From Mucilaginibacter polytrichastri (GTDB taxonomy: Bacteria; Bacteroidota; Bacteroidia; Sphingobacteriales; Sphingobacteriaceae): a DNA stretch of 64,000 nt. A model generated the notes under the pieces. The model saw nothing but the letters and a program-made list of their open reading frames with translations, made no database searches and was not told the DNA's origin. The first letter of the stretch is position 1. Each line of letters starts with the position of its first letter. The stretch is from contig NZ_MPPL01000001.1 in assembly GCF_001911425.1 (NCBI RefSeq), positions 4,233,095 through 4,297,094 of the forward strand, written 5' to 3'. Below, piece by piece: positions 24,360 through 32,404 of this stretch. Both the position numbers and the translations under genes were made by a program.

Positions 24360-25382
24360 TTATAATGGGTTTTGGTTCAGATACTTTTCCCATGCCCAGG
24401 CAGATGCCATCATCGTATCCAGGCTTAGCTCGGCACGCCATCCCAGCACATTGGCAGACTTGTTTACATCGCCCCAAACCTGCTCTACATCACCCTCACG
24501 CGCGGGGCCAATTTCATAAGCCAGTTTCACATCTGTTGCTTTTTCAAAGGCATGGATCACTTCTAAAACAGAACTGCCGTTACCGGTGCCCAGGTTAAAT
24601 ACATCGTAGCCTTTGTAGCTATCTTTCTCCATTAGTTTTAAGGCAATAACATGTGCCTTGGCCAAATCAACCACGTGGATATAATCTCTAACGGCGCTGC
24701 CATCAGGTGTATTATATTTATCGCCAAATACGGTTACTTTTTCGCGTTTGCCAATAGCTGTTTGGGTAATAAATGGCACCAGATTTTGCGGCACGCCAAT
24801 TGGTAATTCGCCAATTAAGGCAGATTCGTGCGCACCCACCGGATTAAAATAACGTAATGAGATCACTTTATAATTGGTACCCGAAGCCACCATATCGGTC
24901 AGTATTTCTTCGGCAATTTGTTTGGTGTTACCGTAAGGAGATTGTGCCGGTTTTACAGGCGCATCTTCCGTCACAGGCAATTGATCCGGCTGGCCATATA
25001 CGGTACAGCTGGATGAGAATACAAAGTTTAACGGCTTGCTGTAATAAGCATTCAACAGGTTAATTAATGAGTAAAAGTTGTTGCGATAGTATTTCAAAGG
25101 CAACTTAACAGATTCGCCCACGGCCTTAAAGGCAGCAAAATGAATAATGCCCGACAGATCAGGAATAGCGGTTGCCATATTGATCACGGCGGCTTCATCG
25201 CATAGGTCAAGCTGGTGAAAAACCGGCTTGAAGCCTAAAATGGTAGTCAACTGATCTAATATTTTGATATTAGAGTTCGACAGATCATCAACTATAATCG
25301 GTTCGTAACCTGCGTTTACCAATTCAACAACAGTATGCGACCCTATGAAGCCCAAGCCTCCGGTAACTAGTATTTTGCTCAT
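24360..25382 (-). CDS. galE: UDP-glucose 4-epimerase
   Basis: 340 aa. The N-terminal NAD site VTGGLGFIGSHTVVEL (about 6-21), IIHFAAFKAVGESV (about 79), FSSSCTVYG (about 122) and the catalytic YGNTKQIAEE (Tyr/Lys near 148-152). It interconverts UDP-glucose and UDP-galactose. First gene of the leftward galE-rmlB-phosphatase set, 17 bp before rmlB. A dispersed AT-rich repeat begins right upstream of its start. Confidence 0.95.
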   Translation of the reverse strand: MSKILVTGGLGFIGSHTVVELVNAGYEPIIVDDLSNSNIKILDQLTTILGFKPVFHQLDLCDEAAVINMATAIPDLSGIIHFAAFKAVGESVKLPLKYYRNNFYSLINLLNAYYSKPLNFVFSSSCTVYGQPDQLPVTEDAPVKPAQSPYGNTKQIAEEILTDMVASGTNYKVISLRYFNPVGAHESALIGELPIGVPQNLVPFITQTAIGKREKVTVFGDKYNTPDGSAVRDYIHVVDLAKAHVIALKLMEKDSYKGYDVFNLGTGNGSSVLEVIHAFEKATDVKLAYEIGPAREGDVEQVWGDVNKSANVLGWRAELSLDTMMASAWAWEKYLNQNPL

Positions 25383-25388
25383 TATTTA

Positions 25389-25411
25389 TTAATTTGTCGA
25401 TTTGTTAATTG
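25389..25411. repeat. AT-rich palindromic repeat family, single arm
   Basis: AATTTGTCGATTTGTTAAT matches the arms of the two palindromes around the DUF2442 gene (39961-40052 and 40277-40365). It sits a few bases upstream of galE. Confidence 0.6.
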
Positions 25412-25417
25412 AAGGTC

Positions 25418-25509
25418 ATAGACAATAGTTCATGGTTCATAGTAGCTCATCCTTCCCTGTTTTCGGCTATGATCCATGAACTATGAACTATAGGCTCCCG
25501 ACTATGAAC
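25418..25509. repeat. Imperfect inverted repeat of ATAGTTCAT units
   Basis: The left arm (about 25418-25443) has ATAGTTCATGGTTCATAG; the right arm (about 25468-25509) has its complement with extra GAACTATGAACT copies. It lies between galE and waaA and could be a dispersed intergenic element. Confidence 0.6.
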
Positions 25510-25559
25510 TAAAACCCCTATTTTTACCTCCGGACGAATATAATGAATTTCATTTTTTA

Positions 25560-26774
25560 ATGGTGTTTTTATATAATATTGGCATACGACTTTACTTTTT
25601 AGCTGTTTACATAGCTTCATTTTTTAACGCCAAGGCTAAACTATGGATCAATGGCCGCAGGCGTCAGCAAATCAGCGCAACAGATGATTGTACCTGGTTC
25701 CATTTTGCCTCACTTGGCGAGTTTGAACAGGGGCGGCCGGTGCTGGAAGCCTTAAAAATTAAAGATGCCGGCATCAAAATTGTGGTTACCTTTTTTTCGC
25801 CATCCGGTTACGAGATCAGGAAAAATACGCCCTTGGCCGATGCCGTTTACTACCTCCCTTTAGATACCGCTGCCAATGCCCGCCTCTTTATAAATACTAT
25901 TAAACCCCAAAAGGCCATTTTTACCAAGTACGAATATTGGTATCATTATTTCAATGAATTACAACAGCAACAAATTCCGCTCTATATTGTGTCGGGCATA
26001 TTCAGGCCAAAACAGGTATTTTTTAAATGGTACGGCAGCCTGCACCGCAATATGCTGCAAATGGTTACCCACTTTTTTGTGCAGGATCAGGCCTCGGTAA
26101 ATTTGTTAAAATCCATTAATATTACCACCGCCACCGTGAGCGGCGATACCCGTTTCGACCGGGTATGGGCCAATGCATCAAACCCGAAAACACTGCCTTT
26201 AATAGCCGAATTTAAGAACAAGCAAAAAATATTAATAGCAGGCAGTACCTGGCCCGAGGATGAAGAATTGCTAAGCATACTGATTAGCAAACACCCCGAC
26301 TGGAAATGGATATTCGCCCCACATGAAATTGGTGAAGAAAGAATTGCAAAGCTGCTGAATTTGTTACCATATGAAGGCACGATTCGCTACTCGCAGCTCA
26401 AAAATAACACACAACCAATAATAGGCACCCGAATATTAGTTATCGATAACATCGGCATGCTCTCCTCCCTTTATCAATATGGTGAAGTAGCTTACATAGG
26501 CGGTGGATTCGGCAGGGGCATACACAACACATTGGAAGCCGCAGCTTTTGGCTTACCGGTAATTTTCGGCCCAAATTATTTGGCTTTTAAAGAAGCCAGG
26601 GACATTGTTGAATTGAAAGCAGGAATCAGCATTAGCGATGCAGAGCAGTTAACAGAAGCATCTGACTTACTGATGAATGATGCTGAGTATCGCGATTTTG
26701 CCTCGAAGAAGATCACAGCTTTTGTGCAGCAAAATACCGGCGCTACAGAGAATATTTTGGAGGCTATCGGGTAA
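25560..26774 (+). CDS. waaA: 3-deoxy-D-manno-octulosonic acid transferase (KdtA/WaaA)
   Basis: 404 aa. N-terminal membrane-proximal segment (LYNIGIRLYFLAVYIASFF), then a GT30 N-domain with FHFASLGEFEQGRPVLEAL (about 46-64), where the family acid Glu sits, VVTFFSPSGYEIRKN (about 76), and a C-domain with GGGFGRGIHNTLEAAAFGLPVIFGPN (about 317-342). It adds Kdo from CMP-Kdo to the lipid A precursor. Stand-alone, transcribed away from galE. The start is the first ATG, with the usual hydrophobic N-terminus. Confidence 0.92.
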   Translation: MVFLYNIGIRLYFLAVYIASFFNAKAKLWINGRRRQQISATDDCTWFHFASLGEFEQGRPVLEALKIKDAGIKIVVTFFSPSGYEIRKNTPLADAVYYLPLDTAANARLFINTIKPQKAIFTKYEYWYHYFNELQQQQIPLYIVSGIFRPKQVFFKWYGSLHRNMLQMVTHFFVQDQASVNLLKSINITTATVSGDTRFDRVWANASNPKTLPLIAEFKNKQKILIAGSTWPEDEELLSILISKHPDWKWIFAPHEIGEERIAKLLNLLPYEGTIRYSQLKNNTQPIIGTRILVIDNIGMLSSLYQYGEVAYIGGGFGRGIHNTLEAAAFGLPVIFGPNYLAFKEARDIVELKAGISISDAEQLTEASDLLMNDAEYRDFASKKITAFVQQNTGATENILEAIG

Positions 26775-26819
26775 GCATTTTTCGGCCTGCCAGCCGCAAT
26801 ACTATTAGTTAAGGAAATG

Positions 26820-26990
26820 AGGATGCTCCGTAGGAGCTGCCTGTTTATAGAAACACGTAAAAATGTTTTATACCTCGTAGAGGTTACCCTTAAATAGGCC
26901 TATTACAAGGGCACCACCTACGGCGCACAATCTGTTTATAACAAATTACTATAAACAGGTAACCCCTAACGGGGTATGAAGTCCTAACTT
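26820..26990. repeat. Cluster of CGTAGG-type mini-hairpins with an outer inverted repeat
   Basis: CTCCGTAGGAG, CCTCGTAGAGG and CCCCTAACGGGG small stems lie between copies of CTGTTTATAG (26841-26850) and CTATAAACAG (26949-26958). A further CTGTTTATA/TATAAACAG stem is at 26932-26958. It fills the gap between the convergent waaA and hemH genes. Confidence 0.65.
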
Positions 26991-27036
26991 AATGACATTG
27001 TATGCTGAGGTATTCTTAATGAAAAAGAATTTCCGC

Positions 27037-28056
27037 TTAATTTCCCTTCGCTAAACCTTCCAGCGTATCAATAAACAGTGGGTTGTCGTTCAGGCTTTCT
27101 ACCAGTTGAATGTGCTCACCGCCGAGGGCTTTAAATTCTTCGTTATATTCTTCAGATACCTCGTAAACGGTTTCCAGGCAATCGGCTACAAAGGCAGGGC
27201 AAAATACCAGCATGCGCTTTTTACCTTGCTTAGCCAAATCGGCAACTATCTCACTGGTATAAGGCTTCACCCATGGGTCGTTACCCAGGCGCGATTGAAA
27301 ACAGATGGTATATTTTTCTTTCGGTATGCCTAATTCTTCGGCTATTAAGCGCGCCGTATCATGCGATTGTGCCGAATAGCAGAATTTGTTTACATCCGTA
27401 AGGGTATTGCAGCAGCCATCCACCTTTAAGCAATGCTTGCCGGTGTGGTCGCACTTAATGAGCTGGCGTTGCGGCAAACCGTGGAAGCTGAACAATACGT
27501 GATCAAAATTTTCTACCCCATGCTTTTTGCCGTTTTCTGCAAAGGCCTTAATCATAGAAGGCTCGCTATGGAACGAGTTGACAAAGGAAATATTTGGGAT
27601 GGTTTGCCAGCTGCGCACCAGGCCCATCACTTTATCCATTACAGAACCCGTACTTGCCGAAGCGTATTGCGGAAACATGGGGATCACCCGGATATTTTCT
27701 ACCAGGTTATCTTTCAGCCTCACTAAAGCTTCTTCTATAGATGGGGTTTGGTAACGCATCGCCAGTTCTACCTGGTATTCATCGCCCAAACGTTCTTGCA
27801 ATAATTTCTGTTGAATAATGCTATAGTATAACAATGGCGAGCCATTCTCTTCCGACCAGATCTCCTGGTACAATTTAGCCGATTTAGGGCTGCGGAAAGG
27901 TGCAATGATGCCCCTTACTAAAAAGGTACGCAGCACCGGGTTAATGTCAATAACCCTTCCATCCATCAAAAACTCGTTTAAATACTTGCGTACATCTGGT
28001 GTTTGCGGACTATCCGGTGTACCTAAATTGACTAATAATATTCCTTTTTTCGACAT
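27037..28056 (-). CDS. hemH: Ferrochelatase
   Basis: 339 aa. ILLVNLGTPDSP (6-17), FPQYASASTGSVMD (about 128-141), and the metal-binding LFSFHGLPQRQ with His192. A cysteine-rich stretch follows (C202, C209, C215, C216) before the C-terminal VFCPAFVADCLETVYEV (about 283-299) with the conserved Glu. It inserts iron into protoporphyrin IX to make haem. The cysteines resemble the Fe-S-binding type only loosely. The upstream GATATTTG is a near-consensus -7 site. Stand-alone gene. Confidence 0.95.
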   Translation of the reverse strand: MSKKGILLVNLGTPDSPQTPDVRKYLNEFLMDGRVIDINPVLRTFLVRGIIAPFRSPKSAKLYQEIWSEENGSPLLYYSIIQQKLLQERLGDEYQVELAMRYQTPSIEEALVRLKDNLVENIRVIPMFPQYASASTGSVMDKVMGLVRSWQTIPNISFVNSFHSEPSMIKAFAENGKKHGVENFDHVLFSFHGLPQRQLIKCDHTGKHCLKVDGCCNTLTDVNKFCYSAQSHDTARLIAEELGIPKEKYTICFQSRLGNDPWVKPYTSEIVADLAKQGKKRMLVFCPAFVADCLETVYEVSEEYNEEFKALGGEHIQLVESLNDNPLFIDTLEGLAKGN

Positions 28057-28146
28057 AATTCAGTACCGCAAATATCGAATATTTTTTGTCAACTATTTGT
28101 AATACTCCGGCAGATGACGCAAATCATATTTTCAAAACCGATACCG

Positions 28147-28180
28147 CTATACTCCCCCTTTAGGGGGCAGGGGGGCTTTC
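28147..28180. repeat. GC-rich dispersed element at the crtW 3' end
   Basis: CTCCCCCTTTAGGGGGCAG with GGGGGGCTTTCC. It supplies the last nine codons and stop region of crtW, and is inverted relative to 28814-28848. Confidence 0.65.
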
Positions 28181-28887
28181 CACAACCGCCACCAGGGTGT
28201 GCCCGGCGAGGCATGATGCTCATAATGATAACCGAAAAAGTAGCAGGATAAAAATGCCACTACATGGTTCCGCTTCTGCGTGCGCGAATGATAAACGTTA
28301 TCGTGCTCGCCTTTATGCGGCTGATAAGTACCGAAATAAAACAGCTGCAAAGTACTTAGTAAAGATGGTGCCACCCAAAACAGCAAAAGGTTGGGCTGCG
28401 AAATCCAGATCTTTAGAATATTAAAAAGCACAGCCATCCAAACCACCTGCCATATGGATAAATAGTTACGGATAAACCGGGTATACCAGCTGAAAAAACC
28501 ACCCTGATGATAGTCGGGATCTTCCTCGGTATGTACATGCTGATGATGCTGGTGATGCTTGGTATATAATTTTGGATACCAAAAAGCGGCATAAACAAAG
28601 GTTGCTATAAAGCCTGCCGCATTGTTAATTGTTTTGTTTGCTGATACCGTACCGTGCATGGCATCATGTGCCGTAATAAATAGCCCGGTATACAAATGCA
28701 TTTGGACCAGAACAAAAATATATACTAAAGGATTGGTAAAGCTAAAATGCCATTGCATTAATAAAATGGTAGATAAAGCCCAGCCGCCTATAATGAGGAC
28801 AGCAAAGAAAGCTCCGGCCCCCCAGCCCCCTGAAGAAGGAGTAGAAGTAACTGAGTTAATATGTTTTTGCTCTATTAAAGACATCAC
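28147..28887 (-). CDS. crtW: Carotenoid ketolase/hydroxylase, CrtW-like membrane di-iron enzyme
   Basis: 246 aa with hydrophobic segments and the three His boxes of the fatty-acid-desaturase-like carotenoid oxygenases: HDAMHG (about 74-79), HHQHHQH with EDPDYH (about 111-127), and HYEHH (about 226-230). The length and the HDAMHG...EEDPDY pattern fit beta-carotene C4 ketolases. Both ends are odd: the N-terminal TPSSGGWGAG and C-terminal APLPPKGGV are encoded by inverted copies of a GC-rich dispersed repeat. It is the last gene of the leftward carotenoid cluster. Ketolase rather than hydroxylase is an inference. Confidence 0.78.
   Translation of the reverse strand: MMSLIEQKHINSVTSTPSSGGWGAGAFFAVLIIGGWALSTILLMQWHFSFTNPLVYIFVLVQMHLYTGLFITAHDAMHGTVSANKTINNAAGFIATFVYAAFWYPKLYTKHHQHHQHVHTEEDPDYHQGGFFSWYTRFIRNYLSIWQVVWMAVLFNILKIWISQPNLLLFWVAPSLLSTLQLFYFGTYQPHKGEHDNVYHSRTQKRNHVVAFLSCYFFGYHYEHHASPGTPWWRLWKAPLPPKGGV
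28814..28848. repeat. GC-rich dispersed element inside the crtW 5' end
   Basis: Read on the minus strand: CTCCTTCTTCAGGGGGCTGG then GGGGCCGGAGCTTTC, matching the 28147-28180 copy. It is translated as part of crtW near residues 16-27. Confidence 0.6.
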
Positions 28888-28942
28888 TCATCCAACATAA
28901 AATTTTGCAAATTGTGTTTTATTCCTCTTTAGAGGTCATGCA

Positions 28943-29794
28943 TTAAAACACTTCCAGCGCGGCCTTCACATCCAGCATCAGCCACATGGGAGTTGATGTT
29001 GCCCCGGCAATGCCAATGGTATCACCCGGCATAAACATATCGGCAGTAAGCTCGCTTGCCGAAGAAATAAAGTAAGTGTTAGGATTATACTTTTTGCAAA
29101 CCTCAAATAACACCTTGCCGTTAGATGACTTTTTGCCCGATACAAACACAATCTTATTAAAGTTAACCACAAAATTATGCAGGTCTTTATCCCGGTTTGA
29201 TACCTGGCGACAAATGGTATCGTTTGCTTTTACCTCGTAACCCCGATTAATCAGTTCGTTTTTTATGGCGTAAAATTTATCGGTGCTTTTGGTGGTTTGG
29301 CTGTATAGCGTAATTTGTTGCGGCAGCTCGGCATTATCCAGTTCGGCTATGTCCTGAAATACCAGGGCATCACCATTTGTTTGGCCTTGCAGGCCTATCA
29401 CTTCTGCGTGGCCGTGCTTACCGAAAATGAGGATATTTTCTTTAGCATCGTGCGAAGTTTTGATCCTGTGCTGTAGTTTTAAAACCACCGGGCAGGATGC
29501 ATCTATCAGCATAATATTATTTTCGAGCGCGGTACGATAAGTGTCTGGAGCTTCGCCGTGTGCGCGGATCAATACTTTTTCGTTATGCAGACCCTTCAGT
29601 TCTTCATGGTCGATAATACGCAGGCCTTTGGCTTTCAGGCGTTCTACCTCTTCATCGTTATGTACAATATCGCCCAGGCAATATAAATAGCCCTGCTCTT
29701 CGAGTATTTCTTCGGCCATATCAATGGCATAAACCACCCCGAAACAAAACCCTGAATCCTGATCGATACTTACCTGAAGATTGTACTCGCCCAT
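28943..29794 (-). CDS. ispH: 4-hydroxy-3-methylbut-2-enyl diphosphate reductase
   Basis: 283 aa. The three [4Fe-4S] cysteines are seen: Cys17 in DSGFCFGV, the Cys in LIDASCPVVLKLQ (about 100), and that in NDTICRQVSNRD (about 195). The active-site loops FGKHGHAEVIGLQG (about 125-138) and SSNGKVLFEV (about 220) are also present. Last step of the MEP pathway, giving IPP and DMAPP. Its position within the carotenoid operon suggests it supplies precursors for pigment synthesis. It follows cruF by 38 bp and precedes crtW by 55 bp. Confidence 0.95.
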   Translation of the reverse strand: MGEYNLQVSIDQDSGFCFGVVYAIDMAEEILEEQGYLYCLGDIVHNDEEVERLKAKGLRIIDHEELKGLHNEKVLIRAHGEAPDTYRTALENNIMLIDASCPVVLKLQHRIKTSHDAKENILIFGKHGHAEVIGLQGQTNGDALVFQDIAELDNAELPQQITLYSQTTKSTDKFYAIKNELINRGYEVKANDTICRQVSNRDKDLHNFVVNFNKIVFVSGKKSSNGKVLFEVCKKYNPNTYFISSASELTADMFMPGDTIGIAGATSTPMWLMLDVKAALEVF

Positions 29795-29832
29795 GCCTGC
29801 AAATTTACGCTAAAATTTTAAACCGCATATCA

Positions 29833-30477
29833 TTACCATATCAGATTTAAAATACCGAAAAATAAAAACTGCACCAATAATAGCACCGGTGCTACCCAGC
29901 TTTGTTTCCTGAATTTAAATAGTTCGAAGATCCACAACATAACGCCGCTCACAGCAAACCAGCCTATATAATTCTTTATTGGGATAACGTTATTTGCCCA
30001 GTGCCAGTAATCAAATTTAATAGCAACAGGTTCAATCTGCAAGTCAAGTAATACCATTAGCAGTGCACCTAAAATAATTCGCGCCCATATACTGCGTATC
30101 CTCAGCCGCTGCATGGTTACCCCCACCGCATAAATCAATAAAAACCAGTTAATGCCTATTGTTAGGGGGATATCCAGCGCTTTAGTGCCCAAAGTTGCAC
30201 CGTAAGCATAATTGCCAAAAAGCCAGCCGGTGTGCACACCTATCCATTCGGCAGTAAAACCCAACAGGTAAATGATGATGGCAAAGCCGATAAAACGTTC
30301 ATCGATATATTTATGGCTAAACACCACAACCAGCAACATCAGCAGTAAATGAAACGGCACAATTTGTAAAAAAAGGGATTGTGTTGCAGGGACCATTAAC
30401 CCAACCAGCCCTACCGTATGAAACAATACGATAACACCCTTTGCTATAGTGGGGTTTAAACGCGACGGCCTTTCCAT
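29833..30477 (-). CDS. cruF: CruF-type carotenoid 1,2-hydratase
   Basis: 214 aa, about six membrane helices (GVIVLFHTVGLVGLMVP; LLLMLLVVVFS; FIGFAIIIYLLGFTAEWIGV; DIPLTIGINWFLLIYAVGV and others). The family signature EWIGVHTGWLFGNYAYG (about 77-93) is present. CruF hydrates the C1'-C2' end of acyclic carotenoids to give the 1'-hydroxy group that is later glycosylated. It overlaps the glycosyltransferase gene by 22 bp (30456-30477), suggesting coupled translation. Assignment is by family and context. Confidence 0.82.
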   Translation of the reverse strand: MERPSRLNPTIAKGVIVLFHTVGLVGLMVPATQSLFLQIVPFHLLLMLLVVVFSHKYIDERFIGFAIIIYLLGFTAEWIGVHTGWLFGNYAYGATLGTKALDIPLTIGINWFLLIYAVGVTMQRLRIRSIWARIILGALLMVLLDLQIEPVAIKFDYWHWANNVIPIKNYIGWFAVSGVMLWIFELFKFRKQSWVAPVLLLVQFLFFGILNLIW

Positions 30478-31544
30478 AGGGTGGTTTTTGTTAAATGTTT
30501 TTGGATAGCCAGAAAACCGATGATAGCCATATTGGCCATTTGCACCGGGTGCAGGAAAGTATTAAAGCCATTGCTTTGCCCCGATAGTAAAGAGACCATA
30601 CTACGGGTTAGCATAATAATACCGCACATAAAAACTATAAGCTGTAAATTAAGGGTAGCAATTACAACCAGCGGGCCGCCAATTATAACTGCCAGATAAA
30701 TTAAAAACCCAATAATGCTGTAATTAAATGCCGCCAAAAAGTTTTTACTGAACCCATCTATTGCATCCCGGTAACCGGTATACATACGGCAGCTTATCAT
30801 CCCGTTGGCCAGCAATGCTTCGCCCTTTAATCCTTCTGTTTTAACCAGTTTCATAATTTCTACATCCTCTACCACTTTGTGCTGCACCCGCTGGTGCCAC
30901 CTGTGTTTACGATATATTGCGGCATCGAACAGCATAAACTGGCCGCTTGCAGCCGCGAATGCCGGATTTTTAGATAAATAAACCAAACGGACGGGCAATA
31001 AATTAATGAGGATGTAGTGCATTAAAGGCACTACGGCTTTTTCGCCGAGGGTTAACATTTCCTGGTCTGTAAATAAACTAAGCAGGGCCAGGTTGTTAAT
31101 TTCCATCCGGTGCAATGCACTGTTAATTAGGCCGCTGCCTATCTGCTCATCGGCATCCAGGTAAAGTAAATACCGCCCTGTAGCCTGCTGCGCCAATTGA
31201 TGGCAGGCATAGTTTTTACCTAACCAACCGGCAGGTAAGGGTTCGCCCTTAATAATATTAAACTTTGGATTTTGAGCTGCAAACTTGGTGCAGATCTCGA
31301 ATGTGGCATCTGTAGAATCATCGTCCAGAATTATAACCTCGTAATCGGTATAGTCTTGCGTGGCAATAGATTCGAGCAGAAATAAAATGTTCCCTGCCTC
31401 ATTACGCACGGGTATCAATATCGAAACCTTTTCGTGGTAGCGTTTGGCAACCCGCCTTAGTTTGGGGTTAGATATAAAGTTGAACAGGGTTACCACAAAC
31501 CGCAGAATCAGGAAGAAGAATATAACTGATAGAATGATGATCAC
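30456..31544 (-). CDS. Family 2 glycosyltransferase, probable carotenoid glycosyltransferase
   Basis: 362 aa. One N-terminal helix (IIIILSVIFFFLILRFVVTLF), then the GT-A domain: VSILIPVRNEAGNILFLLESIATQDY (about 40-65), VIILDDDSTDAT (about 68-80), YLLYLDADEQI (DxD-like, about 127-137), and late helices around 255-345. It overlaps cruF and lies 2 bp from the acyltransferase, matching the CruG-like position in carotenoid clusters. Predicted to put a sugar on the hydroxylated carotenoid end. The sugar and acceptor position are inferred. Confidence 0.8.
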   Translation of the reverse strand: MIIILSVIFFFLILRFVVTLFNFISNPKLRRVAKRYHEKVSILIPVRNEAGNILFLLESIATQDYTDYEVIILDDDSTDATFEICTKFAAQNPKFNIIKGEPLPAGWLGKNYACHQLAQQATGRYLLYLDADEQIGSGLINSALHRMEINNLALLSLFTDQEMLTLGEKAVVPLMHYILINLLPVRLVYLSKNPAFAAASGQFMLFDAAIYRKHRWHQRVQHKVVEDVEIMKLVKTEGLKGEALLANGMISCRMYTGYRDAIDGFSKNFLAAFNYSIIGFLIYLAVIIGGPLVVIATLNLQLIVFMCGIIMLTRSMVSLLSGQSNGFNTFLHPVQMANMAIIGFLAIQKHLTKTTLWKGRRV

Positions 31545-31546
31545 TT

Positions 31547-32167
31547 TTATACAACGTTTTTACTTTGCGCTAGTTTGGCCGATTGATAATAGGATTGAAA
31601 TGCCTGCTGCAAAGTATTAATATCTGAAAAATTTTCGGGCCGTACCTCTAAATTAATATTTACGGTGGGCTTCTTATTTTGCATACTCTCCATAAAACTA
31701 ACTGCAAACACAGTTTGAAATTGTGTCCCCGCCAGCTTAATTACCCGCGAAAGGCCATTCTGAAACTTAATTTCATCCGTAAAATTGGAGTACAAAGTAC
31801 CCTGCGGAAAGATGAGCACCAGGTTACCCGGCTCGGCCAGCAGGCTCGCCGTATAATCTAACGAAGTGACGATATCACGGGTTCCCTTTTGCACGGTATA
31901 GGCGCCAAGGTATTTCAGAAATGAAAACTTCTTGCCTGTTTCTTCCAGTATCATTACATAGAACTTCTTTTTAAACAGCAATTTATTGAGATGAAACATC
32001 AGGAAACCATCCCACCAGCTGTAATGATTGGGCAGCAGCAACACAGATTTATGCGGATCTATCGCTACCCCATTATAATTAAAAGCATGGAAATGCCGCC
32101 CTATAATATAAGGAATATACCTGCTGAAAAAACCGGTGATCAGGAAGTTTTTCTGGGGACGAATCAT
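31547..32167 (-). CDS. PlsC-type 1-acyl-glycerol-3-phosphate acyltransferase family protein
   Basis: 206 aa from the ATG at 32165-32167 (MIRPQKNFLITGFF). The longer frame to 32278 runs into a palindromic repeat, so it is not used. Motifs: LLPNHYSWWDGF (HX4D, about 43-54), GTRDIVTSLD, LVLIFPQGTLYSNF (about 116-129). In this setting it probably acylates the sugar of a glycosyl carotenoid rather than making phospholipid (inference from gene order). It lies 2 bp upstream of the glycosyltransferase. Confidence 0.8.
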   Translation of the reverse strand: MIRPQKNFLITGFFSRYIPYIIGRHFHAFNYNGVAIDPHKSVLLLPNHYSWWDGFLMFHLNKLLFKKKFYVMILEETGKKFSFLKYLGAYTVQKGTRDIVTSLDYTASLLAEPGNLVLIFPQGTLYSNFTDEIKFQNGLSRVIKLAGTQFQTVFAVSFMESMQNKKPTVNINLEVRPENFSDINTLQQAFQSYYQSAKLAQSKNVV

Positions 32168-32192
32168 GCCCCGGCAAGATAGGAAAAAGAGA

Positions 32193-32221
32193 GGCAAGAA
32201 CCGAGAGACAAGAAACAAGAT
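32193..32221 (+). repeat. Purine-rich dispersed repeat, copy 3
   Basis: CAAGAACCGAGAGACAAGAA plus ACAAGATT. It shares CAAGAACCGAGA with 13499-13530 and AGAGACAAGAAACA with 1771-1800. Confidence 0.5.
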
Positions 32222-32229
32222 TAGGGTTT

Positions 32230-32345
32230 TTAACGCGCGCGCATCTGTGACGCATGCGGACTGCCTGGGCATTTGCAATGCCTTCTTGAATTATGGGCAT
32301 TACAAATGCCCTCCTGCTTAAACACGCGTTGCAAACGCGCGCAAG
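32230..32345. repeat. Palindromic element with GGGCATTTGC and CGCG arms
   Basis: GGGCATTTGCAATGCC (32267-32282) and GGGCATTACAAATGCCC (32295-32311) pair with each other and themselves. CG-rich flanks (32232-32242 and 32322-32342, CGCGTTGCAAACGCG) frame them. It lies between the desaturase and acyltransferase genes. Confidence 0.65.
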
Positions 32346-32355
32346 ACAGAGAGTC

Positions 32356-32404
32356 TTCTTTTACCCCCTCTACTATGGAGAGGGCCGTGGTGAGGCCTCT
32401 AAGC
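32356..32404. repeat. GC-rich element at the carotenoid desaturase stop codon
   Basis: CCCCCTCTACTATGGAGAGG then GCCGTGGTGAGGCC, ending just beyond the desaturase stop. Same loose family as 1803-1840 and 33890-33990. Confidence 0.5.

Noticed and set aside
24343..24477. 45-residue N-terminal extension of RmlB
   Set aside because: It overlaps galE and has no domain; MKKIIITGGAGFIGSH is the normal family start.
32168..32278. 37-residue extension of the acyltransferase
   Set aside because: It is encoded by the purine-rich and palindromic repeats; ATG 32165-32167 gives a normal protein.
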